Below, in pieces: positions 1-10,530 of a DNA stretch of 64,000 nt. Below the pieces are notes generated by a model that searched no databases, was not told where the DNA came from, and was given only the letters and a program-made list of their open reading frames with translations. The first letter of the stretch is position 1; each line of letters starts with the position of its first letter. The DNA comes from Mayamaea pseudoterrestris (Eukaryota > Bacillariophyta > Bacillariophyceae > Sellaphorales > Sellaphoraceae): NCBI GenBank assembly GCA_027923505.1, contig BROI01000019.1:496001-560000 (forward strand), written 5' to 3'. Made by a program: the position numbers and the translations under genes.

Positions 1-3000
1 CGATTCCCTGCCGCCAATGTGGTTCGTTTCCATGACGATACGGCGACAGATACCTGGTTTTCCAAGGAAGCCGCCTTTAACGACGGAATCCGCGGCCATG
101 GCGGATGCAAGATGATGCAACTGTTCGTCGGCAAGAAGAGTCTGCTGACGAGGGGATACCCACTGAGAACCGAGAGTGACATGCCCATGGCGCTCGAAGA
201 CTTCATTCGAGACATTGGCGCTCCCGACTTGCTCATTAGCGATAACTCGCGAGTGCAGCTCGGGAAGCAAGTTGAAACCTTGTTGCGATTCTACGCGATT
301 CGTGACCAACAGAGCGAGCCCGGATACCAGAACCAGAACCCTGCCGAGCGTCGCATCCAAGAAGTCAAGTCATCAGTCCAGAACATCATGAACCGTACGG
401 GCGCACCCGCTGGAGCCTGGCTCCTATGCGCGCTGTACGTAATCGCCTTATTCAACAATCTGGCGACCGAGTCCCTCAACTGGAAGACCCCTACTGAAGC
501 CGCCTTCAACCGAGTACCCGACATTTCGCCGTTCCTGCAGTTCAAGTTCTGGGAACGAGTCCTGTACGAAGCTGGAGCCGACGAGCCGCCGACATTTCCT
601 CACACCAAGGAAGCAGCAGGACGCTGGGTCGGCATTGCAGAGAACAAGGGTGACATCCTCACGTACCAAGTTCGATCCGATCGGACTGGAATGGTTGTCG
701 TCCGATCCAACGTTCGTCCCTTCTCCGAAGGACGTAACCTACGCGCTGAAGCTGAAAGCGCTCCTGAACCCGAGTCCGAACGACCACTGTTCGCGGAACC
801 TGTCTTCGACGCGCGCCCCGCGCGTGAACGAGTCCAAGTCGAAACTGTCGACGAGTTTGACGATGAGTATGACCTAGTCGGTCCGGTGTTTGAACACGAC
901 CTTACACCGACCCCAGCGCCTGATTCTGGGGGAACCGTGGATGAAGACGCATTCACGTTGGAAAGCGCTGCCGAGTTAGCCGGTCTGGATCCCGACGGAC
1001 CCATGCCGTCCTTTACTCCGGCTGAACTGATGGGACGCACTGTCCTTCTTGACGAGGAAGACGGCTCCACGCGACGTTACAAGGTTATCGAGCAACTAAA
1101 CGATCGCGATGAAGCCAACCACAAGATTATCAAGTTTCGATTGAGTCTCGGCGACGGCGACGTCGACGAGCTTATTACCTACAACGAACTAGCCGACCTG
1201 TGCGAACGGCAAGATTCTTTACGACTGGGGGACGATGACAACGACGACCAGTACTACAAGTTTGATTTCATTGACGGACATGAAGGTCCACTGACACAAG
1301 CCGACGCTACGTATCGCGGCTCATCCTACAACTTGCTCATCCAATGGGCAAATGGCGAGAAGACCTGGGAGCCACTCGCATTGATTATCAAGTCCGACCC
1401 TGTGACCGTTGCCGAGTACGGCAAGCGCAAGGGTATGCTGGAAAAGGATGGATGGAAGCGCTTGAGGCGCATGGCAGGACGCACTAAAATGTTTAACCGC
1501 ATGTGCAAGGCTGCAAAGAAGAACCGTGTCCAAGAAGCGCGTTTCAAGTTTGGCGTTCAAGTTCCTAATACCTGGAAGGAAGCGAACCGCCTCGACGCTG
1601 CTAATGGAAACACCCTGTGGGCTGACGCCGTCAAGACTGAGATGGAGCAGCTACACGAGTACGACACTTTCATCGACAAGGGCATCGGTGCCTTCATGGA
1701 AAGTGATTGGAAGCGCATCAACGCGCATCTTGTTTTCGACTGCAAGAACGATCTACGACGTAAGGCCCGACTCGTCGCCGGGGGACATTTGACCGCTCCG
1801 CCCAAGGACTCCGCCTACTCCGGCGTTGTATCTATGCGAAGCATCCGAACCATAGCACTGTTAGCTGAACTGAACGACCTCAAGTTTTGGGCTGCCGATG
1901 TCGGTAACGCCTACCTCGAGGCCAAGACCAAGGAAAAGGTCTACATTGTTGCCGGTCCCGAGTTTGGACCATTGGAAGGCCATACCTTGGTCATCTACAA
2001 GGCACTATACGGATTGCGCACTTCTGGCGCGCGTTGGCATGAGCACTTTGCCGACACACTCCGCGACATTGGATTCTACCCAAGCTACGCGGATCCTGAC
2101 GTCTGGATGAAAGACTGTGGCACTCACTACGAGTACGTCGGCGTGTTCGTCGACGATCTGGCTATGGCCATGAAAGATCCACAAGCCTTCACGGACCTCC
2201 TCAAAGAGAAGTACAAGTACAAGTTGAAGGGCGTCGGCGACATCAAGTATCACCTTGGAGCCGACTTCTATCGTGATCCCGATGGAACCCTCTGCATGAG
2301 CGCGAAGACCTACGTCGGTCGCATGCTCAAGAACTACGAGACCATGTTTGGCGAGAAGCCACGCAAGCGCAAGTCACCGCTTGACGACGGGGACCACCCC
2401 GAACTTGACCTTACCGAAGAGCTGGATGCCCGTGGCATTCAACAGTACCAGTCTCTTATCGGTGCCCTCCAGTGGGCAGTGACCCTATGTCGACTTGACA
2501 TTCATTGTGCCGTAATGACACTTGGGCGCTTCCGCTGCGCCCCGCGCCGCGGACACCTGGACCGAGCCAAGCGAGTCTGCGGTTACCTAGCTGAGTACCC
2601 TGATGCGGCGATTCGTTTCCGGACGAAGATCGTCGATCACGGGGAACCTACCAAGTATGATTGGTTGCAATCGGTCTACGGCAACTCAAGCGAAGAGCTT
2701 CCGTGGAACATGCCGATCCCGAAGGGCAAGCCTGTGCAACTAACTACCTTTATGGACGCGAACCTGTACCATGATTACACTACTGGACGTTCCGCAATGG
2801 GAGTCCTGCATTTCCTGAACCAGACGCCCGTCGAATGGTTCTGCAAGCGTCAGAATACTGTCGAGACTGCAACGTATGGATCCGAGTTCGTCGTCGCCAA
2901 GACCGCGACGGAACAGATTATGGATTTCCGATACTCCCTACGCATGTTGGGAGTTCCTTTGAGTGGACCAGCCTGGATGTTCGGCGACAACGAAAGTGTC

Positions 3001-3577
3001 AAGAAGTCGTCAACGATCCCGCACTCCACACTTTCTAAGCGACACAATGCGCTCGCCTACCATCGAGTTCGCGAGGCCATTGCAAGCAATGTTCTGTACT
3101 TTGAGCACATCTTCGGCAAGCAGAACGTCGCCGACGTTCTTACCAAGTTCTTGCCGCATGCCACGTTCCGACCCCTGATCATTCCGATTCTTTTCTGGAA
3201 GGGTGATACGGCAAACCGATCGTTGTCACAAGCCTAGATCAAGGGGGATGACACAATATTATTGAGTTGAGTTGACCTGCGTCTTATGACAAGACGGTTA
3301 GCTACCTGTGTTTTGTATGCATTTAATCCTGTGCAGGGTTGAGTCACACTTGTGACCGAATCCTCACATACATGAGTGAAATCGCTGACGATCGAGGCGT
3401 GAACCTCGACCGTGAACCCAGTGAGAACGAGAAGGAAGCGCACGAGTAGAGTAGCGAGTAACATGCACTATTCTAGCAATTGAGTTTGTTTGTTTGCTTT
3501 ACGCTGGACGAAGAGGTTGATCGCTCCGAGTCCATTGTAGTCGCTGGAATAAAGGTTCGTCTGATATTATCGTGTCA
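1..3577 (+). mobile_element. Ty1/copia LTR retrotransposon, 3' part (5' end outside window)
   Basis: A single long open frame (19-3237, 1072 codons) carries copia pol parts in the copia order: the C-terminal part of integrase (up to about 600), a linker with a chromodomain-like stretch (about 1280-1450), reverse transcriptase (about 1560-2300, with a FVDD catalytic box) and RNase H (about 2740-3130). A purine tract (3241-3248) and an LTR (3249-3577) follow. The order integrase before reverse transcriptase is diagnostic for copia; the style resembles diatom CoDi elements. The visible part looks whole. Gag, protease and the 5' LTR lie outside the window, so age cannot be judged from LTR divergence. 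It is a different lineage from the element at 54945-59953, with unrelated LTR sequence. Confidence 0.93.
3249..3577 (+). repeat. 3' LTR of the first copia element
   Basis: The LTR begins with TGACACAATATTA right after a purine-rich tract (AAGGGGGA, 3241-3248) and ends with ATTATCGTGTCA, giving imperfect inverted termini that start TG and end CA. An AATAAA polyadenylation-like hexamer lies at 3548-3553. The partner LTR is outside the window, so the boundaries rest only on the termini and the purine tract. Confidence 0.75.
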
Positions 3578-3970
3578 GTTTCTTTGCAAAGTGGCTATCA
3601 CATGAGTAAAATTCTCAGGACACAAAGTGTCGGGCTTCTGCTAGTTTGGAACTTTCAAAGGTCACGGCTGTTGACTTGCCAATGCAGTGTGATACAACCA
3701 TGCAGAGTTGCAAGGGGGCACACTGCTGCTGCTGCTAGTTTACATGGATACTTGCTCTTGGGGGACACATCATAAACAACAGCATATGGGTGTGATAATA
3801 ATCTTGTGATGACTGACTGGAAGAAATGCATTGGGCGAGAAGAGCAGTGGGGCAGCAACATGCACCAAGACAGCCAGCAAAGACTCACAAAGTTCCCTAG
3901 GACCTTCCAACCTTTTTTGACAGCTAGCAAAACATATTTAACCTCTAACACATTGTAACAGGAGGCAAAA
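3578..3970. other. Intergenic, no gene seen
   Basis: Sequence between the copia LTR and the tRNA. Only short, unconvincing open frames occur on either strand. It has no recognisable motif apart from the T-run that ends the neighbouring tRNA gene. Confidence 0.6.
3967..3970 (-). terminator. Pol III T-run terminator of tRNA-Pro
   Basis: Four T residues on the reverse strand directly 3' of the tRNA (the AAAA on the + strand), the minimal RNA polymerase III stop signal. Confidence 0.7.
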
Positions 3971-4042
3971 GGTCCTCTTCGGGAATCGAACCCGAGACCA
4001 CCTCCACCCTAAAGAGGTATCATACCACTAGACCAAGAGGAC
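3971..4042 (-). tRNA. tRNA-Pro (anticodon AGG)
   Basis: The reverse strand folds into a 72-nt cloverleaf. The acceptor GTCCTCT pairs with AGAGGAC, followed by discriminator C, as in eukaryotic cytosolic tRNA-Pro. The D-arm contains the A-box-like GTCTAGTGGTATGAT. The anticodon stem CCTCT/GGAGG encloses the loop TTAGGGT, giving AGG. The T-arm TCGGG-TTCGATT-CCCGA contains the B box. No intron is seen. A pol III T-run follows directly. Confidence 0.95.
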
Positions 4043-4550
4043 AGTGGCATGGAAGCTGGAATATTGGCATTTGTAAGCTGGTTTGTTTTAGTTCAGACAT
4101 CACCATCGCTGCAAGGCACAAAGAAGTTGAAAGAGATATGTTTGTTCAAGGCATGTCCATGCTAAAAGGAAGTATAGTTATGGGATAGCAAAGGATGAAG
4201 GTGTTTGTTGTTTAACTTTGCTCCCTGACAACCCCTTTCAATTGGCAATGGCGCCACCATTGATAGCTATTTATACGATTGGTCTTGTATATGCTGCAAA
4301 CCCTGTTGCGGCGCTTAGGTGTTTGTTATACAGTACGGTAAGGAGCATACTATACATACTATGGCTTTTTTTGTTAAACTGGTTGCTTGAGGTGCGGCGA
4401 CGCAGCATGTCGGTTCGGTACTGATTGGCGCGGACGCGCGCCGAAGGAACGACCACGTCGCGTGACTTTGTTCCTCGGACGATGACGAATCGGTGATCAA
4501 GACAACCATGGAGGGATCAAGTTCCAACGTAGGTCGGACTACAAGCTACC

Positions 4551-5563
4551 ATGAGACGTGTCTTACTGCTTATACAAATTCTGAACGTGTCGCTTGGACT
4601 GCAACAATGTGCACTGCTGAACGCACGCAGTCGCGTCACCAATTTGCTTTCGGCTACACAACGACAGCAATCTCCTCGAAGCTTGCCAAAGGCCTTCCTC
4701 ATGATGAACTTTCAAGACGAAAACGACGACGACGATGATTTGGATTTTTCCAACTTTCAGCGACGCCAATTACCAGAAACGGCCTTTGGTTCCGAAGCCG
4801 TCCCCGAAGGTCAGCGACCAATCAACGAATATTTAGATTTGCAACGCGCTCCACTCTTTGGTTGGGCGACACTTCAAAACGCTGGTCTATTTTGGAGACT
4901 GCTACTGGTATATGCCTTTGTCTTTTCCGTCATTTGCTATCCGATCGCTGGAGCTACCTTTACCTTGGAAGGCTACACACTGCAAAAGGTGGCGTCGGCC
5001 AACGTTGGAGCACTCTCGCTGATTATACTATTGCTGCTGCGGTTCTTTAGCGGATGGGGCTACGTCGGCGAGCGACTTACATCCAAGGTGATTGAATACG
5101 AGGAAACTGGGTGGTATGACGGGGACTTTGAGCGAAAAACAAAGAGTAAGTGGATCTTGCGCTTGTACTGCGCTTATTGTGGAGCTTTACCTTGCTCGAG
5201 AGAATCGCTTATGCATCATCTGATCCCCTATGCTTTTTACTGATGTCATCACTGTCTCGTTACACTCGCACAGCCGAAGAAATGAGAGACCGAATGGTGT
5301 ATAACAGCGAAGTGAAACCTGTGATTGAACGAATCAAGCAATTCTCACTCGCCGCTTCCGGCCTCTGGGTCGCTTCCGTCATTGGGTTCAACGTTGCCAT
5401 GGACGCCAAACCACTCTTCAACGAATACGATCCAAACATGTTGGAAAAGCTGAGGTATGACGACAAGCTGGCGGAAACGGCGGCATCCTATACGGGCGGT
5501 CGACCCGCCTACTGCGATTCAAGATACTATCGAGCCGTGGCGGGAGGCTCTGGCTGCAAATAA
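4551..5563 (+). CDS. CGLD27: CGLD27-like (Ycf36/DUF1230) plastid membrane protein
   Basis: Two exons (4551-5145 and 5274-5563) with a 128-bp intron (GTAAGT...ACAG) give 294 residues. The N-terminus is hydrophobic and signal-peptide-like, followed by a basic region, compatible with import into a diatom plastid. The body matches the CGLD27/Ycf36 family: a core motif IEYEETGWYDG near residue 185, then an RDRMVYNSEVKP-like block directly after the splice. Three hydrophobic segments lie around residues 120-145, 155-180 and 220-245. The family is conserved in green plants, diatoms and cyanobacteria and has been linked to chloroplast function and iron limitation; its biochemical role is not settled. 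The splice restores the family alignment, which supports it. Confidence 0.85.
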
Positions 5564-6000
5564 GCCTTGCTAACGTTTCCTCTCTAGAAAACATGGGCAT
5601 GGTGAGTGCTGTCTTGTTTCACCGAACTGCCTCATTCCATGGATGACGCATCCACGACACAATTGGCCATCCTGGAGCTTCGCTTGCCGGCCCCCCGCCA
5701 TTGACTCTTGCACACTGATACACTAGCTAATTGGCACCATATTCATTCATCGTTACATCTCTCCATCGCCGTAGCATAGCCTTTCGTGTTGATGTACGGT
5801 AGACTATCCGGTGAGCAATGCATCGAGTTGGTTTCGATAGCAAACGTAACCCCATCCCTTTCTCTCTGCAAAGATCCATCGCGTCGAATTTGCGTTCCGG
5901 CAGCAGCTGCGACCATTGATCAAGCAACAATCATTCACGAGGATAGAAGCCTTACTACTTTCTTGTACCTTTTCGCAATCGTTTCATATCAATTCACACT
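5564..6000 (+). promoter_or_regulatory. Intergenic: 3' end of CGLD27 and promoter of succinyl-CoA ligase gene
   Basis: 437 bp without a convincing gene between two genes on the + strand. It should hold the CGLD27 3' UTR and the promoter and leader of the next gene. No TATA box or named element stands out. Confidence 0.4.
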
Positions 6001-7444
6001 ATGCTTGCTTCATCCCGCTCCTTGCTTCGCGCGGCAACCAGTCGTTCCAGCCTCGGCGCCGTCCGATACTTGAACGTGCACGAGTACATTTCCATGGAGC
6101 TCATGCAGCAGCACGGCATTTCGACGCCCGAGTCGCACGTGGCCGAAACGCCGCAGGAGGCGGAACATATTTACAATAGTCGCTTCAAGGCTAGTAAGTG
6201 ACAGATCATTTGCAATTGCTATGAAAGAAAAGGAATTATTGCTGTCGAAGGCTCTTGAAACTCTCTTCCTCATAAATACTTCTTCTTCCATTCCTTCTCT
6301 TTAAACAAATTCAGGAGGATTGGAGGACGTTGTCATCAAGGCGCAAGTGCTGTCGGGCGGCCGCGGCCTTGGTACCTTCAAGAATGGCTTCCAGGGCGGC
6401 GTGCACATGATTTCCTCGGGACAGCAGGCGCGCGACTTTGCCGAAAGCATGATTGGCCAAGAGTTGGTCACCAAGCAAGCGCCCAATGGCATCATCTGCA
6501 ACAAGGTGCTGCTGATGGAGCGCATGTACATGCGCAAGGAAATGTATTTGAGTATTCTCATGGATCGGTCTGCGCAGGGACCTCTCTTGGTGTGCTCGCC
6601 CCGCGGTGGAACCTCGATTGAGGATGTCGCCAAGTCGAATCCGGAATTCATCTTTACGCAGCCAATTGACATAATGGAGGGAATTACCGATGAACACTGC
6701 AAGCGCATGGCGGGCAATTTGGGTTTGACGGAAGGTAGTCCCTCATTTGACAAGGCTGTCACACTCATGAAGAACTTGTATTCCATGTTTATTGCCTTGG
6801 ACTGCACGCAGGTGGAAATCAATCCGCTCGCCGAGACTCCAGACGGCGAAGTGGTCGTGTGCGACGCCAAGGTGAACTTTGACGACAATGCCGAGTTTCG
6901 GCAGGGAACCGTCTTTTCGCGACGCGACTACTCGCAGGAGGATCCGCGTGAAGTGGAGGCGTCCAAATATGATTTGAACTATATTGGTTTGGATGGAAGC
7001 ATTGGATGCATGGTGAATGGAGCCGGTCTTGCCATGTCGACCATGGACATTATTCAGCTCAAGGGAGGCTCGCCGGCCAACTTTTTGGACGTTGGCGGTG
7101 GCGCGAGTGAAACGCAGGTGCAAAAGGCGTTTGAGCTGCTCAACAGTGACCCGTCCGTCAAGGCGATTCTTGTCAACATTTTTGGTGGAATCATGCGCTG
7201 CGACGTGATTGCCAAGGGTATTCTGAAGGCTGCCGACGAGTTGGGAATCAACAAGCCGATTGTCATTCGCCTGCAAGGAACCAATGTCAAGGAAGCCAAG
7301 CTATTGATTGAAGCATCGAGTCACCGCATGATTCTTGCCGACGACTTGGAAGACGCTGCTACCAAGGCTGTCGGTGTAGCCGAAATTGTTGCGCAGGCGG
7401 AGAAGATTGACGTTAATGTTGAGTTTGAGGGCTTGCATCTTTAA
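6001..7444 (+). CDS. SUCLA2: Succinyl-CoA ligase (ADP/GDP-forming) beta subunit, mitochondrial
   Basis: Exons 6001-6193 and 6315-7444 (121-bp GTAAGT...TCAG intron) give 440 residues, normal for the family. It pairs with the alpha subunit to make succinate and ATP or GTP from succinyl-CoA in the TCA cycle. The N-terminus is rich in Arg and Ser without acids (MLASSRSLLRAATSRSS), typical of a mitochondrial presequence. After the splice an ATP-grasp domain starts with VVIKAQVLSGGRG, the nucleotide-binding glycine loop. The C-terminal half has the CoA-ligase signature GSIGCMVNGAGLAMSTMD and the block GGSPANFLDVGGGAS. The sequence does not settle ADP versus GDP preference. The gene lies alone on its strand between CGLD27 and the reverse-strand FHA gene. 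Confidence 0.96.
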
Positions 7445-7649
7445 AGTGTCGTATAATGAGTAACACTCATCGCATTTACTTGTGTCTGTGACTACCAGGT
7501 GACAATCTATTAGTCGCTACTGTACTGCGAAAGTCTCTTTTTGCTGACGATAAAAGTCCTGCTATTAAATTTGACTTGATAACCCAGAAGGTCTATCAAG
7601 ATGTTACACTATGAATGCTATGCATGTTCCCCAATTTCCAGTCATTAAC

Positions 7650-8445
7650 CTATGGCAAGGTGATTTCGTAGATGCAGACACCAATTAACAAGGTCATGCG
7701 CGAGACGAGTTCAAGTTCCGACCCACCAGCAAGTTGAATTAGTGGCTCATTTTCAGTGTAAATGTATGATCCATTGGTTGAACCAGTATCCTTGTAGTAG
7801 AGGTTGCGCGTCTTTTTACTGACCCCAAACTCGGCATGCGTGGTTGAAACCTCCAAGTCACCGGACAAGCTCATGCCCTTGTTTGTAAAGTGGATGCCCC
7901 TTGATCGACCGACTTTGCATGGTTTCTCAAACGTAGGTTGCACTGCCCATTCCTTGCCAATGTAGCATTCACCAGCCTTCTTTTGACTTGCAATGCATGT
8001 GATTCGAATGTACGGAAGGTTGGGGTCAATGGTGCGACCGCAAATTGTTTCTGGCGGAGCCTTGCGTGCGGCAGGCTTGGTGGCCAGCTTCTTTAATGTC
8101 TTGCCAGTCTTTCCGGCATGTCCAGAGTAAGTGCTTTGGGCTTGATTCTCCTTGAAGTTGCCAGCAGGAGCATCTGCATGAGTCTGCCACAAGGCCTCCT
8201 TGATTGTTTCAAACTTTGACTTGAGCGCATCAATTTTGGCGTCGTAGGTAGCGCTCATAATCTCGATCTGGAAGCCAAGCTCCTGTTCCAGGAATTGCTC
8301 TATTGACATGTCAGGTGGTACTGTATGTAGAAGAAGAACGAATGAATGAATGAGTCGCTGCGATAAACGGCAACATACTATTTGCCTTGCGCCTTGCGCA
8401 CCATGCATCGCCAATCGCCAACAAGAAAAGCACTGCACGCACCAT
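7650..8445 (-). CDS. FHA-domain protein with predicted signal/plastid-targeting N-terminus
   Basis: Exon 1 is 8445-8379 and exon 2 is 8320-7650, separated by a 58-bp intron (GTATGT...ACAG), giving 245 residues. The C-terminal 110 residues form a forkhead-associated domain that binds phosphothreonine: GRSRGIHF, then EVSTTHAEF, then DTGSTNGSY, i.e. the conserved GRS, S..H and TNG positions. The middle is a coiled-coil-like helix followed by a basic linker. Exon 1 encodes MVRAVLFLLAIGDAWCARRK: a hydrophobic core, A-W at the likely cleavage point and then basic residues. This resembles a diatom plastid signal with Trp at +1; simple secretion is the alternative. Without the splice this leader is lost. 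The promoter is shared with the divergent TMEM222 gene. Confidence 0.8.
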
Positions 8446-8649
8446 CGTCGGAGAAATCATAAGAATTGTATCGAGACTCCATTGCAGTGCTCTATTGAGT
8501 GTATTTGCGTAATCTACAAGAGTAGCAGCTTGGTGCAGCGCTATGGTGTCTGTGATGGAACGGTCGCGGTCGCCAACGAAAAGTGGTCGTCGCAGCACCA
8601 TCGTCGACTCGCTAAACGAGCGGCCCAGCGCGCGCGCTATCCCGGTTGG

Positions 8650-9315
8650 ATGACGTCATTCATGACTCAGTTTGCCGCGCCTGTTTGCGCTGCGACGATA
8701 ACAAACCTTGCTGTCACCATGGACATTGGCCCCGATACAGACACATCTATGGATTCACACGTCCAAGATTTATCATTCTCAATTGTATGGTCGCCTCTTC
8801 CATTTGTTACATGGCTCCTACCATTCATTGGCCATTTGGGAATCTGCAACAGTCGAGGCATTGCATCAGACTTTCGAGGCAGCTACTTCGTTGGTAGTGA
8901 TGGACGCATGGCCTTTGGAGCTCCTACAAGAGCCCTTAAAGTTGGTGTCGGGGAAGTAGGGGCGGAGCAATGGGATGCAGCTATACAACAGGCTAACACG
9001 GTTTACAATCAAAGAATCCATAATATATGCTGCGACAAGTAAGTCATGAACGCCACATGCCACATGTACGAGGAAACAAACGACGGAACTTTCTCAACAT
9101 CTAACATTCTTTGATCAATCAGTTGTCACTCTCATGTCGCATGCGCGCTGAATGGCATGCATGTACGAGCCTTTGGGATTGAAAAGTGGAACATGGTTAA
9201 ACTTTGCTTCCTCATGTTCTTTCGCTCAAGGTTTCTGAGTCGATGGGCAATCTTGTCGCAGTTTGGACCACTATTCCTTCTGATATTAATTATAACTCTG
9301 GTCAAGATGCTTTAG
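8650..9315 (+). CDS. TMEM222 / RTE1-like (DUF778) membrane protein
   Basis: Exons 8650-9038 and 9123-9315 (84-bp GTAAGT...TCAG intron) give 193 residues. The sequence follows the DUF778 family: SIVWSPLPFVTWLLPFIGHL, then GICNSRG and DFRGSYFVG, then MAFG.PT, and a QRIHNICCDNCHSHVA block that the splice rebuilds exactly (CCDN|CHSHVA). It ends in a C-terminal hydrophobic helix. Plant RTE1 acts at Golgi/ER membranes on ethylene receptor function and animal TMEM222 is membrane-bound; a diatom role is unknown. The frame is open further upstream, but the start at 8650 (or 8662) avoids overlap with the FHA gene. The start codon is embedded in a TGACGTCA palindrome. Confidence 0.88.
8651..8658. promoter_or_regulatory. 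TGACGTCA palindrome (CRE-like bZIP site)
   Basis: A perfect 8-bp cAMP-response-element-type palindrome between the FHA and TMEM222 genes. It overlaps the proposed TMEM222 start codon, so it lies in the leader if translation starts at 8662. CRE-like elements are known to mediate CO2 and light responses in diatom promoters; function here is inference. Confidence 0.4.
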
Positions 9316-9398
9316 CAAAATAGAGATATTTGTATACTTAGCAGGACCTCTTCCGATTGCACATTGCAAAAGCCAGCACGCACATTACGTGTACTCCA

Positions 9399-10343
9399 TT
9401 AACCAAACACATCTCGCACAATGCGATCAGCAAGGCTTTCATCGTCCTTGTCTGAATTTAAGAAGAACGCGTCGAGTCCACGGTAGACTGCTAGTAAAAA
9501 GACTGGTCCCATGATGTAGGTCATTGGCATGAGCGGCCAGTGCCAAATGAACTTGCGCCAAGTAATCTCTGACCAGCGCCACAACATGGCAAGATAGTTG
9601 GGATAGTGGATCAGATGATTATTGAAAAAGCTGACCATAATCAGCATCATGCAGGAAACGACTGTGGATATAAAAACGTTCATCTTTCTGACTGACAATG
9701 GTTGATCGGGTCGTGGGATACCAAACGTCAGCGCAATCGAGCCCAGCCAGTTGAGCAAGCCTTGCCCAATCAAGATTTGACAAGTCAAGTACTCGAACTC
9801 AAAGTTCTCGCGCAAGACTGACATTGGAGTGCTTTCGTCGTGCACATGAACCTTGGCCAAGGCGGCTGGCGGCAACGCCATGAGCATGGATCTTGTAATG
9901 AGACTGAAAAAGATGCAGCTTAGCACCATGGTAAAGGCAGAAACAAGGAGAAACTTGGTCATCTTCTTGGCAATTCGAAGCATTTTGGAGTCTCCTGGTT
10001 TGATGCTCAAGTCGGAGTCGGCGCGCATGATTTGGTAAAGGTTTGAAAGGACGGCTCCAGAAACCATTGATGCCGGCCCAGCAAGACTTCCGACCCAATC
10101 GCTCGCCTTTCCAACTAGCATTGCAGATTGATCTCCACCCCGCAGCTCCAGAATGGACGAATTCGCCGTAATGGTGGGTTGTCTATCCGATGACGTGCTC
10201 GTCAAGGATGATTGCGGTCGAAACGCCAACAAGCGACGGCGCACGACAGTCGAGTCGCTCGACGCGGCGGCGGCAACACATGCCAATAGAACACTTCCAA
10301 GCAAAAGATGAACGCAATGTCTCATGGTAGCTGTTGGAGCCAT
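9399..10343 (-). CDS. Four-helix membrane protein, paralogue A of divergent pair
   Basis: An intronless frame of 314 residues. The second Met (10325) gives a cleaner signal peptide: MRHCVHLLLGSVLLACVAAA. A Ser/Thr-rich stretch ending in ELRGG follows, then four hydrophobic segments (about residues 130-155, 190-210, 225-245 and 275-295). The family is not recognised. It is clearly homologous to the neighbouring gene at 10531: both carry a motif close to TPMSVLRENFEFEYLT followed by a GLLNWL..IAL helix, and RIAKK/AKKFSKLLL before helix 1. The two start about 190 bp apart, head to head. The signal peptide plus Ser/Thr linker could mean plastid or secretory membranes; which one cannot be decided. 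Confidence 0.75.
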   Translation of the reverse strand: MAPTATMRHCVHLLLGSVLLACVAAAASSDSTVVRRRLLAFRPQSSLTSTSSDRQPTITANSSILELRGGDQSAMLVGKASDWVGSLAGPASMVSGAVLSNLYQIMRADSDLSIKPGDSKMLRIAKKMTKFLLVSAFTMVLSCIFFSLITRSMLMALPPAALAKVHVHDESTPMSVLRENFEFEYLTCQILIGQGLLNWLGSIALTFGIPRPDQPLSVRKMNVFISTVVSCMMLIMVSFFNNHLIHYPNYLAMLWRWSEITWRKFIWHWPLMPMTYIMGPVFLLAVYRGLDAFFLNSDKDDESLADRIVRDVFG

Positions 10344-10530
10344 TTCTACTATGGATTCGTTGCCGCAATGTTGTGAAGCAGCGAATCATCCTTGTTGCAG
10401 TCGCGATCATCCAAGAAAAAATGAGTGCGGATCGCACCGGCATTTGAAGCGACACGATTCGAAAGATCGAAATCAGATCGGCATCACAACATCCTCCCAC
10501 AACATCCGGAAATCTTGAGCAACAACAATA
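10344..10530. promoter_or_regulatory. Bidirectional promoter of the paralogue pair
   Basis: Only about 187 bp separate the two divergent start codons, so the paralogues must share a promoter region. No clear TATA box was seen. Confidence 0.5.

Noticed and set aside
8350-8649. Upstream extension of the TMEM222 frame by 100 codons
   Set aside because: It overlaps the first exon of the divergent FHA gene, has no family match, and the DUF778 alignment begins after 8719.
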